A DNA stretch of 64,000 nucleotides from positions 220,012 through 284,011 of the forward strand of contig JBPYCQ010000002.1 of the NCBI GenBank assembly GCA_051846895.1, in the 5' to 3' direction. Positions within the stretch are counted from its first letter, which is position 1. Each line of letters starts with the position of its first letter. This DNA comes from CALKAL01 sp051846895 (GTDB lineage: Bacteria > Bacillota > Bacilli > Bacillales > Alkalibacillaceae). The notes under the pieces are model-generated. The model worked only from the letters and a program-made list of their open reading frames with translations, was not told where the DNA came from and made no database searches. Both the position numbers and the translations under genes were made by a program. Of this stretch, positions 43,881 to 53,196 are shown one piece after another.

Positions 43881-45407
43881 TTGGATTACGTTATAGAAAT
43901 GTTGAATATCCGTAAAGAATTCCCAGGCATCGTAGCGAATGATAACATCACACTTCAAGTGAAAAAAGGAGAAATCCACGCCCTCTTAGGTGAAAATGGG
44001 GCAGGAAAATCGACTTTAATGAACGTTCTTTTCGGTATTTATCAACCAGAACGAGGTAAAATTCGTGTCAATGGGGAAGATGTACAAATTACCGACCCAA
44101 ATGTTGCTAATGAATTGGGGATTGGGATGGTACATCAGCATTTTATGCTCGTTGATACTTTTTCGGTTACAGAAAATATTATTTTAGGAAACGAACCGAA
44201 AAAAGGACTTAACATTGATATATTAAGAGCAGAAAAAGAAGTTCAACAAATCTCAGATCAATATGGTCTTCGTGTTGATGCAAAAGCATTAGTGCGTGAT
44301 ATTTCTGTTGGTATGCAACAACGTGTTGAAATCTTAAAAATGCTTTATAGAAAAGCAGATATATTAATATTAGATGAGCCAACAGCTGCATTAACACCTC
44401 AAGAAATTAAAGAACTCATGCAAATTATGAAATCTTTAATTAATGAAGGAAAATCAATTATTTTAATTACACACAAACTTAATGAAATAATGGAAGTAGC
44501 TGATCGTTGTACAGTTATCCGTCGTGGTAAAGGGATTGGAACAGTTAATGTAAATGAGACAACGACCGAAGAGCTTGCTTCTATGATGGTTGGAAGAGAA
44601 GTTCTTTTCACAACAGAGAAAAAACCGGCAACGCCTAAAGAAACGGTCCTTTCAATTAACAGCCTAATTGTCAAAGATAATCGAGGCGTTGATATGGTTC
44701 GTGGCCTTGATTTAGAAGTAAGAAAAGGTGAAATTGTTGGTATCGCCGGTGTTGATGGGAATGGTCAATCTGAATTAATTGAAGCCATTACAGGTCTTAG
44801 AAAAGTTGAATCAGGAAAAATTGATTTAAACGGAAAAGAGATAACAAATTTAAAACCGAGAAAAGTGACAGAAAGTGGTGTCGGTCATATTCCACAAGAT
44901 CGACATAAATTTGGCTTGTTATTAGATTACCCGATTGGCGAAAATATGGTTTTGCAAACATACTATCAACCACCATTTTCAAGAAAAGGAAGACTTAATT
45001 TTAAAAAGATTTACGACTATGCTGATCGATTGATTGAAGAATACGACGTACGTACACCAAATAGTTCCACATTGGCGAGAGCTCTTTCTGGTGGAAACCA
45101 ACAGAAGGCAATCATTGGACGTGAAGTCGATCGTTCACCTGATTTATTAATCGCAGCCCAACCTACTAGAGGATTAGACGTTGGTGCGATTGAATTTATT
45201 CATAAGAAATTAATTGAAGAGCGTGACAATGATCGAGCTGTCCTTTTAATTTCATTTGAACTAGACGAAATAATGAATTTAAGTGACAGAATCGCGGTTA
45301 TTTACGAAGGGAAAATTGTTGCGATTGTAAATCCAGAAGAAACGAATGATCAAGAACTAGGTCTTTTAATGGCTGGTAGTAATCGACAGAAAGCAGGTGA
45401 AGAATGA
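43881..45407 (+). CDS. Nucleoside ABC importer, ATP-binding protein
   Basis: 508 residues from TTG 43881 (TAGGAGTGGGG upstream). Two ABC cassettes: the first with Walker A GENGAGKST, signature SVGMQQR and Walker B ILDEPTAAL; the second with a degenerate Walker A (GVDGNGQSE), signature LSGGNQQ and Gln in place of the catalytic Glu (AAQPTRGLD), as usual for this class. It resembles NupO (YufO). Its end overlaps the permease gene by 4 bases. Confidence 0.95.
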   Translation: MDYVIEMLNIRKEFPGIVANDNITLQVKKGEIHALLGENGAGKSTLMNVLFGIYQPERGKIRVNGEDVQITDPNVANELGIGMVHQHFMLVDTFSVTENIILGNEPKKGLNIDILRAEKEVQQISDQYGLRVDAKALVRDISVGMQQRVEILKMLYRKADILILDEPTAALTPQEIKELMQIMKSLINEGKSIILITHKLNEIMEVADRCTVIRRGKGIGTVNVNETTTEELASMMVGREVLFTTEKKPATPKETVLSINSLIVKDNRGVDMVRGLDLEVRKGEIVGIAGVDGNGQSELIEAITGLRKVESGKIDLNGKEITNLKPRKVTESGVGHIPQDRHKFGLLLDYPIGENMVLQTYYQPPFSRKGRLNFKKIYDYADRLIEEYDVRTPNSSTLARALSGGNQQKAIIGREVDRSPDLLIAAQPTRGLDVGAIEFIHKKLIEERDNDRAVLLISFELDEIMNLSDRIAVIYEGKIVAIVNPEETNDQELGLLMAGSNRQKAGEE

Positions 45408-46498
45408 TGAGAAAATTGCGATCACCTCAGCTATGGATTCCAATTGCGTCAATATTCCTAGGTCTTTTTGTTGGCGCCATCATTATGCTCATATTTAAAT
45501 ATAATCCTGTTGAAGGTTATATTGCGTTAATTGATGGTGTGTTTGGAAACCGATATTTTACCGGAGAAACGATAGCACTCATTACACCTTATATATTCTC
45601 TGGATTAGCAGTCGCCTTTGCCTTTCGCGCAGGATTATTAAATATCGGGGTTGAAGGACAAGTATTAGTCGGCTGGCTTGCAGCGGTTTGGGTTGGTGTC
45701 TCATTTGATCTACCTGCATTCATTCATTTACCTTTTGCAATTATTGCCGCTGCAATTGCCGGTGGGCTTTGGGGATTTGTCCCTGGATATTTAAAGGCAA
45801 AGTTACATGTGCACGAAGTTATTGTAACAATTATGATGAACTATATTGCTTTACATGTAACAAATAACATAATACGAAATGTTTTGTCAGAACGTGCCGA
45901 AAAAACATCTCCAATTGCCGAGACAGCTTCTTTAAAAGCTTCTTGGCTAACAGAATATATGCAATACTCTAATATTCATATGGGGATTATTTTAGCGATT
46001 TTTGGTGCTCTCACATATTGGTACATTATGGAGCGAACAACGCTTGGGTTTGAAATGCGTGCAGTTGGATTCAACCCCCATGCTTCACAGTATGCTGGTA
46101 TGAATGTCAAACGAAACATCATATTATCAATGGTATTCTCTGGTGCATTAGCTGGTTTAGCTGGCGCGATGCAAGGGTTAGGAACATTTGGTTATATGAC
46201 CATTCGTTCAGGCTTTACGAATATCGGTTTTGATGGTATTGCGATTGCACTATTAGGTGCTAATGCCGCAATTGGTGTTGTTTTAGCTGCAGGGTTATTC
46301 GGTTTTTTAAAGATTGGTGCATTAAATATGCAAACGGGGGCAGGAGTACCTCCAGAACTTGTTGAAATTGTGACAGCACTCATTATCTTTTTTGTTGCTG
46401 CAGGATATATGATTATCATTTTTAAAGAAAAAATTGTTCGTCTGTTTAAGAAAAAGTCGCCAGTTGAGGACGACGATTTAGAAAAGGAGGGGAAGTAA
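45404..46498 (+). CDS. Nucleoside ABC importer, permease 1
   Basis: 364 residues with about nine hydrophobic segments and the BPD_transp_2 signature FRAGLLNIGVEGQVLVGWLAA (about residues 75-95). It resembles NupP (YufP). Start ATG 45404 overlaps the ATPase stop (ATGATGA); ATG 45407 is an equal alternative. It ends in a charged cytosolic tail. Confidence 0.94.
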   Translation: MMRKLRSPQLWIPIASIFLGLFVGAIIMLIFKYNPVEGYIALIDGVFGNRYFTGETIALITPYIFSGLAVAFAFRAGLLNIGVEGQVLVGWLAAVWVGVSFDLPAFIHLPFAIIAAAIAGGLWGFVPGYLKAKLHVHEVIVTIMMNYIALHVTNNIIRNVLSERAEKTSPIAETASLKASWLTEYMQYSNIHMGIILAIFGALTYWYIMERTTLGFEMRAVGFNPHASQYAGMNVKRNIILSMVFSGALAGLAGAMQGLGTFGYMTIRSGFTNIGFDGIAIALLGANAAIGVVLAAGLFGFLKIGALNMQTGAGVPPELVEIVTALIIFFVAAGYMIIIFKEKIVRLFKKKSPVEDDDLEKEGK

Positions 46499-46502
46499 TA
46501 TC

Positions 46503-47480
46503 ATGGATATCCTATTACAAATCATTCCAACAGCATTTTTCTATGCAGCCCCTCTAATCTTTACAGCGCTCGGCGGTGTACTCAGTGAACGTTCTGGGGT
46601 CATTAACATCGGGCTTGAAGGTCTAATGGTCATGGGTGCTTTTGTAGGTATTGTTGTTAACCTGCAAATGTTTCCGTGGTTATCTAGCGTGTTACCAATG
46701 GAAATCGCAAAGGATATTATGCCATGGATTGCCGTGTTAATTGCTGCCATCATTAGTGCAATTTTTGCGTTGTTACATGCAGTAGCAAGTGTTACGTTTA
46801 GAGCTAATCAAGTTGTTAGTGGTGTGGCGATAAACTTTTTAGCACTTGGTATAAGCTTATTCTTAATTAAGCAAATTTACGGAAAAGGTCAAACAGATTT
46901 TGTTCAGGCGCCATTTTTTCGTTCTGACATTCCACTTTTAAGCGATATACCATTTGTCGGACCATTACTATTTAAAAGTACATTTTTAACAAACTGGTTA
47001 GCTGTCATATTAGCAATCCTAGTTTGGTATCTTATCTTTAAAACTCCATTTGGACTACGTCTACGCTCGGTTGGTGAACATCCTGTTGCAGCGGATTCTT
47101 TAGGAATAAAAGTTAATCGTATGAGATATCTTGCAGTCGGTATGTCAGGGTTTTTAGGTGGTATTGGTGGATCTGTTTTTGCTTTAACTGTTGCCCAAAA
47201 CTTCTCACACGGAACGATTAGTGGTCAAGGTTTTATGGCATTAGCAGCTGTCGTGTTTGGTAAGTGGCATCCATTAGGAGCGTTGGGAGCTGCAGCGTTT
47301 TTTGGTGTTGCTCAAAGTTTAAGTGTCGTTGGTGCAGGTGTTCCATTATTAAGCTCTATCCCAACAGTCTTTTTACAAATTGCACCATATGTACTTACTA
47401 TCCTTGCCTTGGCAGGATTTATCGGAAGAGCTGATGCTCCTAAAGCACTTGGTACGTCATTTACAAAAGGTTCCAGATAA
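46503..47480 (+). CDS. Nucleoside ABC importer, permease 2
   Basis: 325 residues, polytopic, with the paired signature LSERSGVINIGLEGLMVMGA near the N-terminus. It forms the heterodimeric channel with the preceding permease and resembles NupQ (YufQ). It begins 4 bases after permease 1; AGGAGGGGAAG lies in the end of that gene. A strong terminator follows. Confidence 0.94.
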   Translation: MDILLQIIPTAFFYAAPLIFTALGGVLSERSGVINIGLEGLMVMGAFVGIVVNLQMFPWLSSVLPMEIAKDIMPWIAVLIAAIISAIFALLHAVASVTFRANQVVSGVAINFLALGISLFLIKQIYGKGQTDFVQAPFFRSDIPLLSDIPFVGPLLFKSTFLTNWLAVILAILVWYLIFKTPFGLRLRSVGEHPVAADSLGIKVNRMRYLAVGMSGFLGGIGGSVFALTVAQNFSHGTISGQGFMALAAVVFGKWHPLGALGAAAFFGVAQSLSVVGAGVPLLSSIPTVFLQIAPYVLTILALAGFIGRADAPKALGTSFTKGSR

Positions 47481-47490
47481 AAAAATAATT

Positions 47491-47530
47491 CCTCTTAAAG
47501 AATTCACGATCATTCTTTAAGAGGTTTTTT
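47491..47530 (+). terminator. Intrinsic terminator after the nup cluster
   Basis: A perfect 13-bp stem (CCTCTTAAAGAAT, 47491-47503, with ATTCTTTAAGAGG, 47512-47524) and T6. Confidence 0.93.
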
Positions 47531-47546
47531 AATGTAATTCTTCGTA

Positions 47547-47575
47547 TTGAATATACTTTTAGGGTAGAATATATA
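47547..47575 (+). promoter_or_regulatory. Sigma-A promoter for ymfFHI
   Basis: TTGAAT (47547-47552), 17 bases, TATATA (47570-47575), 30 bases before the ymfF start. Confidence 0.6.
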
Positions 47576-47604
47576 GAAAAGAGAGTGAAGGAGGCTACAT
47601 CGTT

Positions 47605-48894
47605 TTGCATACTTTGAACGATCACCGTGTAACGAATAATTCATATACGTTGCACTTAATAGAAACGAAGAAATTTAAAACGAATACGATTGCTCTGAAG
47701 TTTTCAAGACCTCTTGAACGTGAACAAATTACAGAGCGGGCACTACTCCCTTTTGTCTTACAAAAAGGGTCTAAAAATTATCTAGACGAACGTCAATTAA
47801 GATTAAAGTTAGATGAGTTATATGGATCAAAATTTTCAATAAACTCAGGGAAAAAAGGAGAGAATCATGTCATCACATTTGTGCTTGATTTTCCTAATGA
47901 GAAATTTTTGCCTGATGAAAATGAATTGGTTAAAAATTGTTTAGAATTTTTATATGACGTAGCCATGAATCCTAACGTTAATGAAGGATCGTTTAACGAG
48001 AAAATTGTTGAAAAAGAAAAAGAAACTTTAAGCAATAAAATTAAAGCAATTATTGATGAAAAAATGCAATATGCTAATATGAGATTGATTGATGAGATGT
48101 GTAAAGATGAAAAGTTTAGTATTCATTCCCATGGCTATTTAGATGATTTGCCTAAAATTGATCCAAAATCACTTTATCAAACTTATGAACAAATGATTAA
48201 TGAAGACCAACTCGATGTTTATGTAGTAGGTGATTTTAATAAAGAAACGATGGAGCAACAGTTTCAAGATGTTTTTCAACTTAAACGAAATGCTAATGTT
48301 GAATTAACACAGTCTCAAGCGATTAAACCACCTGAAGTTAACAGAGTGATTGAAAAACAGAAAGTCCAACAAGCAAAATTGCATATAGGTTATCGTACAG
48401 GAATCACATACAGTGACGAGGATTATTCTGCTTTACAAGTATTTAATGGTGTTTTCGGTGGCTTTCCACATTCCAAGTTATTTTTAAACGTACGTGAAAA
48501 ACATTCATTAGCTTATTATGCAGCGTCTCGTTTAGAAAGTAATAAAGGATTGTTAATTGTCTTTAGTGGGATTGCTCCAGAGAAATTTGATCAAGCAAAT
48601 GAAATTATTAATGAACAATTTGAAGATATAAAAAATGGTAAAGTGACAGATGATGAAATCGAACAGACTAAGAGGTCTATTATCCATCAAATGAAAGAAA
48701 CAATTGACCGCGCAGGTGGTATCGTTGAATTTTTCTATCAACAAAAGGTAGGACAATCCGAAATGGACTTAGACGAAATGTATGAGCGAATTCAAGCAGT
48801 AACGAAAGAAGATATCATTAAAGTAGCTAATAAAATCCAATTAGATACTATCTATTTTTTAACGGCTGAAAACGGGGGTGAAGAGAGTGAATAA
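47605..48894 (+). CDS. ymfF: M16-family peptidase-like protein YmfF (no zinc motif)
   Basis: 429 residues of the insulinase/M16 fold. The expected HxxEH in the N-terminal domain is missing; the region reads ALLPFVLQKGSKNYLDERQLR instead, as in YmfF homologues. It probably acts as the non-catalytic partner of the next gene. Start TTG 47605 lies 11 bases after AAGGAGG. It overlaps ymfH by 8 bases. Confidence 0.92.
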   Translation: MHTLNDHRVTNNSYTLHLIETKKFKTNTIALKFSRPLEREQITERALLPFVLQKGSKNYLDERQLRLKLDELYGSKFSINSGKKGENHVITFVLDFPNEKFLPDENELVKNCLEFLYDVAMNPNVNEGSFNEKIVEKEKETLSNKIKAIIDEKMQYANMRLIDEMCKDEKFSIHSHGYLDDLPKIDPKSLYQTYEQMINEDQLDVYVVGDFNKETMEQQFQDVFQLKRNANVELTQSQAIKPPEVNRVIEKQKVQQAKLHIGYRTGITYSDEDYSALQVFNGVFGGFPHSKLFLNVREKHSLAYYAASRLESNKGLLIVFSGIAPEKFDQANEIINEQFEDIKNGKVTDDEIEQTKRSIIHQMKETIDRAGGIVEFFYQQKVGQSEMDLDEMYERIQAVTKEDIIKVANKIQLDTIYFLTAENGGEESE

Positions 48895-50176
48895 ACTTGA
48901 TATTCCTCGCATCAGTGAATCAATATATCATGAAAAATTAGATAATGGCTTAGACGTGTTTTTATTTCCTCGGAAAGAGGTAGAGAAGACATTTGCGATT
49001 TTTTCAACTAAATACGGTTCGATTGATCAACAATTTACACCAATCGGAAAAAATGAATCCGTAAGAGTACCAGATGGAATCGCTCATTTTTTAGAGCATA
49101 AAATGTTTGAAAAAGAAGATGGGGATGTATTTCAGCATTTCTCAGAAAGAGGTGCTTCTGCAAATGCATTTACATCATTTACACAAACAGCCTATTTGTT
49201 CTCTAGTACAACTAATGAAAAGGAAAATGTAACAACTTTACTTGATTTCGTACAAGATCCATATTTTACTGAAAAAACAGTCGAAAAGGAAAAAGGAATC
49301 ATTGAGCAAGAAATTCGTATGTATGATGACCAGCCAGATTGGCGACTGTTTTTTGGAATTATTGGCTCTCTTTATGAGCAGCATCCAGTTCGTATTGATA
49401 TCGCTGGTACTGTAGATTCTATATATAAAATTACTCATGAAGATCTATATACGTGTTATGAAACGTTTTATCACCCATCAAATATGTCAATTTTTATTAT
49501 TGGAAATTTTGATAAAGAGGAAATGGCCCAATTAGTAAAAGAAAATCAAAATAATAAAGACTTTAAAAAGCCAGATGAAATTAAACGCTTTTACGGTGAC
49601 GAACGTGAAGATGTTTATAAACGTCTTGAAAAAATCTATATGCCTATTTCAACTCCAAATTGTATGGTTGGTATTAAGGAGAAGAAAGAACAACTAAATT
49701 CGGACGTTTTATTAAAAAATGAACTTGTGCGTGATATGATCCTTGATCTTTATTTTTCAAAGAGCGGATTATATTATCAACAACTGTATGATCAAGGGTT
49801 ATTAGTCGACAAATTACGTTTAGAATTATATTTAGATGAATCATTTGGTTTTACAGCAATTGGTGGCTCTACAACAAAGCCTGAAGAGTTCAGTGAAAAA
49901 ATCAAAGAAATGCTGTTAACAATTAAAAATAAAGAAGTATCAGAGGAAGATTTCAACAGAGCTAAGAAGAAAAAATATGGTGAGTTATTACGTGAATATA
50001 ATGATTTAGAAGGCACGGCAAATACGTTTATACATTATCACCAATTAAACATCGATTATCGAGATGTATTTGAAGAATTAGAAAGCTTAACCCTTCAAGA
50101 TATGACTCAAATCGTAGGTGAGTGGATTGATGAAAATCGTATGGCTGTATGTATGATTTTACCTGAGGATGAATAA
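48887..50176 (+). CDS. ymfH: M16-family zinc peptidase YmfH
   Basis: 429 residues from GTG 48887, with GGGGGTG 7 bases upstream. The zinc motif HFLEH is at residues 67-71, and the distal Glu is in EKEKGIIEQEIRMYDD. It likely pairs with YmfF, as in heterodimeric M16B peptidases. The overlapping genes support a complex. The in vivo substrate is not known. Confidence 0.93.
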   Translation: MNKLDIPRISESIYHEKLDNGLDVFLFPRKEVEKTFAIFSTKYGSIDQQFTPIGKNESVRVPDGIAHFLEHKMFEKEDGDVFQHFSERGASANAFTSFTQTAYLFSSTTNEKENVTTLLDFVQDPYFTEKTVEKEKGIIEQEIRMYDDQPDWRLFFGIIGSLYEQHPVRIDIAGTVDSIYKITHEDLYTCYETFYHPSNMSIFIIGNFDKEEMAQLVKENQNNKDFKKPDEIKRFYGDEREDVYKRLEKIYMPISTPNCMVGIKEKKEQLNSDVLLKNELVRDMILDLYFSKSGLYYQQLYDQGLLVDKLRLELYLDESFGFTAIGGSTTKPEEFSEKIKEMLLTIKNKEVSEEDFNRAKKKKYGELLREYNDLEGTANTFIHYHQLNIDYRDVFEELESLTLQDMTQIVGEWIDENRMAVCMILPEDE

Positions 50177-50178
50177 TT

Positions 50179-50907
50179 TTGATTGAACAAAGAAAAACGG
50201 CTTTAATTATTGGCTCAAGTGGGGAAATAGGCGCTGAAATCGTAAGAACATTACGGCATGAGCCGTATCAATTTATCTTACATTACAATGAAAACGAAAC
50301 AGTAGTGAAACAAATTATAAATGAATTGGATGAAGACCAGTTACTTGCCATGATTAAAGCAGATTTATCGACAGAAAAAGGCGTGCATCAATTAATACAA
50401 TTGACGGCATTCCATGTAGACCTTATTATCTTTGCCCAAGGTCGTGCGCATTATGGTTTATTTACAGGCGTATCTGAATCAACTATTGATGAATTATATC
50501 ACATTCATGTGAAAGCGCCATTGTTAATTTCAAAAGCATTTTTACCTTCAATGATAAAAAATCAGTCAGGGAAAATAATTATTATCACTTCAATTTGGGG
50601 AGAAATTGGAGCGAGTAATGAAGTTGTTTACTCGACGATGAAAGGTGCGCAAATTGCTTTTGCAAAGTCACTGGCTAAAGAAGTAGGTACATCTAATATA
50701 AATGTAAATGCCATAAGTCCGGGACTTATTCAAACAAAAATGAATGATGTTTTAGATGAAAATGATTTGTTAAGTTGGCAAAATGATGTTCCACTAAAAA
50801 GATTAGGTACAGTTCACGACGTTGCAAAAACTACGAAATTCTTAGCTTCTTCAGATGCAAACTACATTCATGGTCAAATTATTCGAGTAAATGGTGGTCG
50901 CCTTTAA
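50179..50907 (+). CDS. ymfI: Short-chain dehydrogenase YmfI
   Basis: 242 residues of classical SDR fold: IIGSSGEIGAEIV binds NAD(P), FAQGRAH replaces the usual NNAG, IITSIWGEIGA carries Ser, and YSTMKGA carries the catalytic Tyr/Lys. It resembles 3-oxoacyl-ACP reductase. Start TTG 50179, 2 bases after ymfH. The substrate is unknown. Confidence 0.92.
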   Translation: MIEQRKTALIIGSSGEIGAEIVRTLRHEPYQFILHYNENETVVKQIINELDEDQLLAMIKADLSTEKGVHQLIQLTAFHVDLIIFAQGRAHYGLFTGVSESTIDELYHIHVKAPLLISKAFLPSMIKNQSGKIIIITSIWGEIGASNEVVYSTMKGAQIAFAKSLAKEVGTSNINVNAISPGLIQTKMNDVLDENDLLSWQNDVPLKRLGTVHDVAKTTKFLASSDANYIHGQIIRVNGGRL

Positions 50908-50974
50908 AATTGATGCATAATGTTTCTCCTTCCGTTAAAAATATAAAATGAATGAACGAAAAGGAGGAAGATCT

Positions 50975-51235
50975 ATGTCGATCTTAAATAACTTTGAGCA
51001 CTGGAAGGACTTTTTAGGTGATCGTCTAAACCAAGCTCAACAAAAAGGCGTATCACAAGAATCAATTAATGACTTGGCATATGAAGTTGGTGAGCATTTA
51101 GCACAGAGTGTTGATGCGAAAAACGATGAACAAGCAATCTTAAGAGATTTATGGTCAGTAGCTTCTGAAGATGAGCGACGTGCAATTGCAAGCATGATGG
51201 TCAAACTGGTACAAAACAACAGTACTGGTCATTAA
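50975..51235 (+). CDS. ymfJ: YmfJ (DUF3243) small protein
   Basis: 86 residues from ATG 50975, 7 bases after AAGGAGGAAG. Mostly helical; NFEHWKDFLGDRLNQAQQKG at the start is typical of the DUF3243 family. Function unknown. Followed by a bulged terminator. Confidence 0.92.
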   Translation: MSILNNFEHWKDFLGDRLNQAQQKGVSQESINDLAYEVGEHLAQSVDAKNDEQAILRDLWSVASEDERRAIASMMVKLVQNNSTGH

Positions 51236-51243
51236 TGAATTGT

Positions 51244-51294
51244 AAAATCTCCCGAAAGGTGATACTTTATTGTCTCATCTTTCGGGATTTTGTT
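51244..51294 (+). terminator. Intrinsic terminator after ymfJ
   Basis: AAAATCTCCCGAAAGGTGA pairs with TCATCTTTCGGGATTTT with one bulged T, followed by GTTT. Confidence 0.75.
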
Positions 51295-51351
51295 TAAAAA
51301 ATTAGAATATTATTTAATTGCGACCTTTTCATCATAAGCAAAATAATTTAT

Positions 51352-51389
51352 TATAATAGTAATAGTAAAATTTAGTTATTTTACTATTA
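51352..51389 (+). promoter_or_regulatory. -10 element and AT-rich hairpin before ymfK
   Basis: TATAAT at 51352-51357 is followed by perfect 11-base arms AATAGTAAAAT (51361-51371) and ATTTTACTATT (51378-51388) around a 6-base loop. The hairpin would sit at the 5' end of the message, where it could stabilise RNA or bind a regulator. Confidence 0.5.
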
Positions 51390-51416
51390 TATTCGTACTT
51401 GGCGGTGATCGCGTTA

Positions 51417-52211
51417 ATGGAAGATCGAAAAGATTGGTATTTAGAATACGAGATAAAACATAATCGCCCAGGTTTATTAGGTGATATTGCATCTTTATTA
51501 GGTATGCTTTCGATAAACATCATTATGATCAATGGTGTAGAAGATGATAAAAGAGGGATGTTACTTTTAAGTAGAGAAGATCGTCAAATAAAGCGACTTA
51601 AAACGATTTTAAATACGATGGAAACGATTCGTGTTACAAAGATTAGAAGACCTAAATTAAGGGATAAACTTGCAGTTATGCACGGCAGATACATAAAGAG
51701 TGACTCAGATGATAAAAAGACGTTTCGGTTCGTTAGAGATGAACTAGGATTACTTGTTGATTTTATGGCTGAGTTATTTAACAAAGAAGGTCATGTATTA
51801 ATTGGGATAAGAGGGATGCCACGAGTCGGAAAAACTGAATCAATAGTTGCTGCAAGTGTATGTGCAAATAAAAGATGGTTATTTTTATCAAGCACGTTAT
51901 TAAAACAAACGGTGAGAAATCAACTATTAAGAGATGAATATAGAACAGATAACTTATTTATTATTGATGGTATTGTTTCTGTCAAGCGTTCAAATGAACA
52001 ACATTGGCAACTCATCCGTGAAATCATGAAAATTCCAGCGGTGAAAGTTGTTGAACATCCTGATATTTTCGTTCAACAATCCGAATATTCTTTAGAAGAC
52101 TTTGATTACATTATCGAATTACGTCATAATATAGATGAAGAAATTACTTATGAACGTTTTGAAAAGCAGGAACTGTTTGAACAAGATAGTTTTTCAATGT
52201 TTGATTTCTAA
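51417..52211 (+). CDS. ymfK: YmfK (DUF3388): ACT-like domain plus P-loop
   Basis: 264 residues from ATG 51417; a TTG at 51399 precedes the likely GGCGGTGAT site. An N-terminal ACT-like segment (about 5-75: YEIKHNRPGLLGDIASLLGML) is followed by a basic linker and a region with a canonical Walker A (GMPRVGKT, residues 133-140) and a hydrophobic Walker B-like LFIID (180-184). The role is unknown; the motifs suggest ligand-regulated nucleotide binding. Confidence 0.88.
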   Translation: MEDRKDWYLEYEIKHNRPGLLGDIASLLGMLSINIIMINGVEDDKRGMLLLSREDRQIKRLKTILNTMETIRVTKIRRPKLRDKLAVMHGRYIKSDSDDKKTFRFVRDELGLLVDFMAELFNKEGHVLIGIRGMPRVGKTESIVAASVCANKRWLFLSSTLLKQTVRNQLLRDEYRTDNLFIIDGIVSVKRSNEQHWQLIREIMKIPAVKVVEHPDIFVQQSEYSLEDFDYIIELRHNIDEEITYERFEKQELFEQDSFSMFDF

Positions 52212-52226
52212 TTGGACGGTGTTTAA

Positions 52227-53132
52227 ATGATGCAGTTAGGTGAAAAATTAAAAGAAGCAAGAGAAGAAAAAAATCTCACCATAGATGATATTCAACAAGA
52301 GACTAAAATCCAAAAACGTTATTTAATCTCAATAGAGAATAACGATTGGTCTAAAATTCCTGGAATATTTTATGTCCGGGCGTTTATACGTGAATATGCA
52401 AATGCTGTTGGTCTTGATCCCGAAGAACTATTAGAGGAACATCGCGATGAACTTCCTAAAAGTGATGATAAAAAATATGATTATGTTACACCGTCAAGAA
52501 AAAGTAGAACCGGTACAAACAAAGTTAACCGAGCAATTTTCATGTTTATACCTAAATTATTAGTTATTATGCTAGTAATTGCCGTTTTGTTTGCAACCTA
52601 CTATTTTTATATTAACTCAATTGGGCCGAAAGACAAAGAGGAAGAACAAAACCCTGATGTCATTACAGCACCAGATAATAGTCAAGAAGAGGATGATTTA
52701 ACTGACCCCAAAGAGAAAGACGATGAAGAACCGGTAGAAGAAGAACCAGTAGAGGAAGAACCTGAGGAAACTAAACAGTCAGTAACTTTAATATCTTCAA
52801 ATGAAGAATTAAAAACGCCAATAACTGAATTTGAACTTAAGCATGCAGAGGAATTTAAGATTCGCTTTGAAACAAATGGTAAATCTTATTTAGATGTTAA
52901 GGGTGTAGATTCTAATGGCCAAGAATTGAAAATGTATTATGCTGACAATTTTGAACCGAGTCAATCACCACTTACGATTGATCTTTCTTCTGAAGAGCGT
53001 ATACGATTAAATGTCGGTAGGGCTTCAGATTTAACTATTTTTATTAATGGTGAGCAGCTAGAATATGCTGTAGACCCGGTTGCAAAGGTACACCAACACA
53101 TTTTTATCGTATGGAATAAAGAAGAAAATTAA
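52227..53132 (+). CDS. rodZ: RodZ-like helix-turn-helix membrane protein (YmfM)
   Basis: 301 residues. An N-terminal HTH_25 domain (about 1-70: LGEKLKEAREEKNLTIDDIQQ) is followed by one membrane helix (about 110-130), an acidic Glu/Asp/Pro-rich linker (about 135-180) and an extracytoplasmic DUF4115 domain. RodZ homologues link MreB to the elongasome and to cell shape. Starts at ATG 52227 or 52230; GACGGTG is upstream. Confidence 0.93.
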   Translation: MMQLGEKLKEAREEKNLTIDDIQQETKIQKRYLISIENNDWSKIPGIFYVRAFIREYANAVGLDPEELLEEHRDELPKSDDKKYDYVTPSRKSRTGTNKVNRAIFMFIPKLLVIMLVIAVLFATYYFYINSIGPKDKEEEQNPDVITAPDNSQEEDDLTDPKEKDDEEPVEEEPVEEEPEETKQSVTLISSNEELKTPITEFELKHAEEFKIRFETNGKSYLDVKGVDSNGQELKMYYADNFEPSQSPLTIDLSSEERIRLNVGRASDLTIFINGEQLEYAVDPVAKVHQHIFIVWNKEEN

Positions 53133-53139
53133 TATGTAT

Positions 53140-53175
53140 AATCCTTTGCACTTAACAATGCAAAGGATTTATTTC
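53140..53175 (+). terminator. Terminator between rodZ and pgsA
   Basis: AATCCTTTGCA (53140-53150) and TGCAAAGGATT (53159-53169), a perfect 11-bp stem, then TATTTC. Confidence 0.75.
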
Positions 53176-53196
53176 GTGTCATTACGGAGGTTTGTT

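Noticed and set aside
44995..45200. Gln for Glu in the second ABC Walker B as a damaging mutation
   Set aside because: The degenerate second cassette (AAQPTRGLD) is typical of the YufO/RbsA-like class of duplicated ABC ATPases.
47605..48894. YmfF as a degraded M16 peptidase pseudogene
   Set aside because: It lacks HxxEH, but that is the normal state of YmfF homologues; the frame is full length and overlaps ymfH, so it is a real partner subunit.
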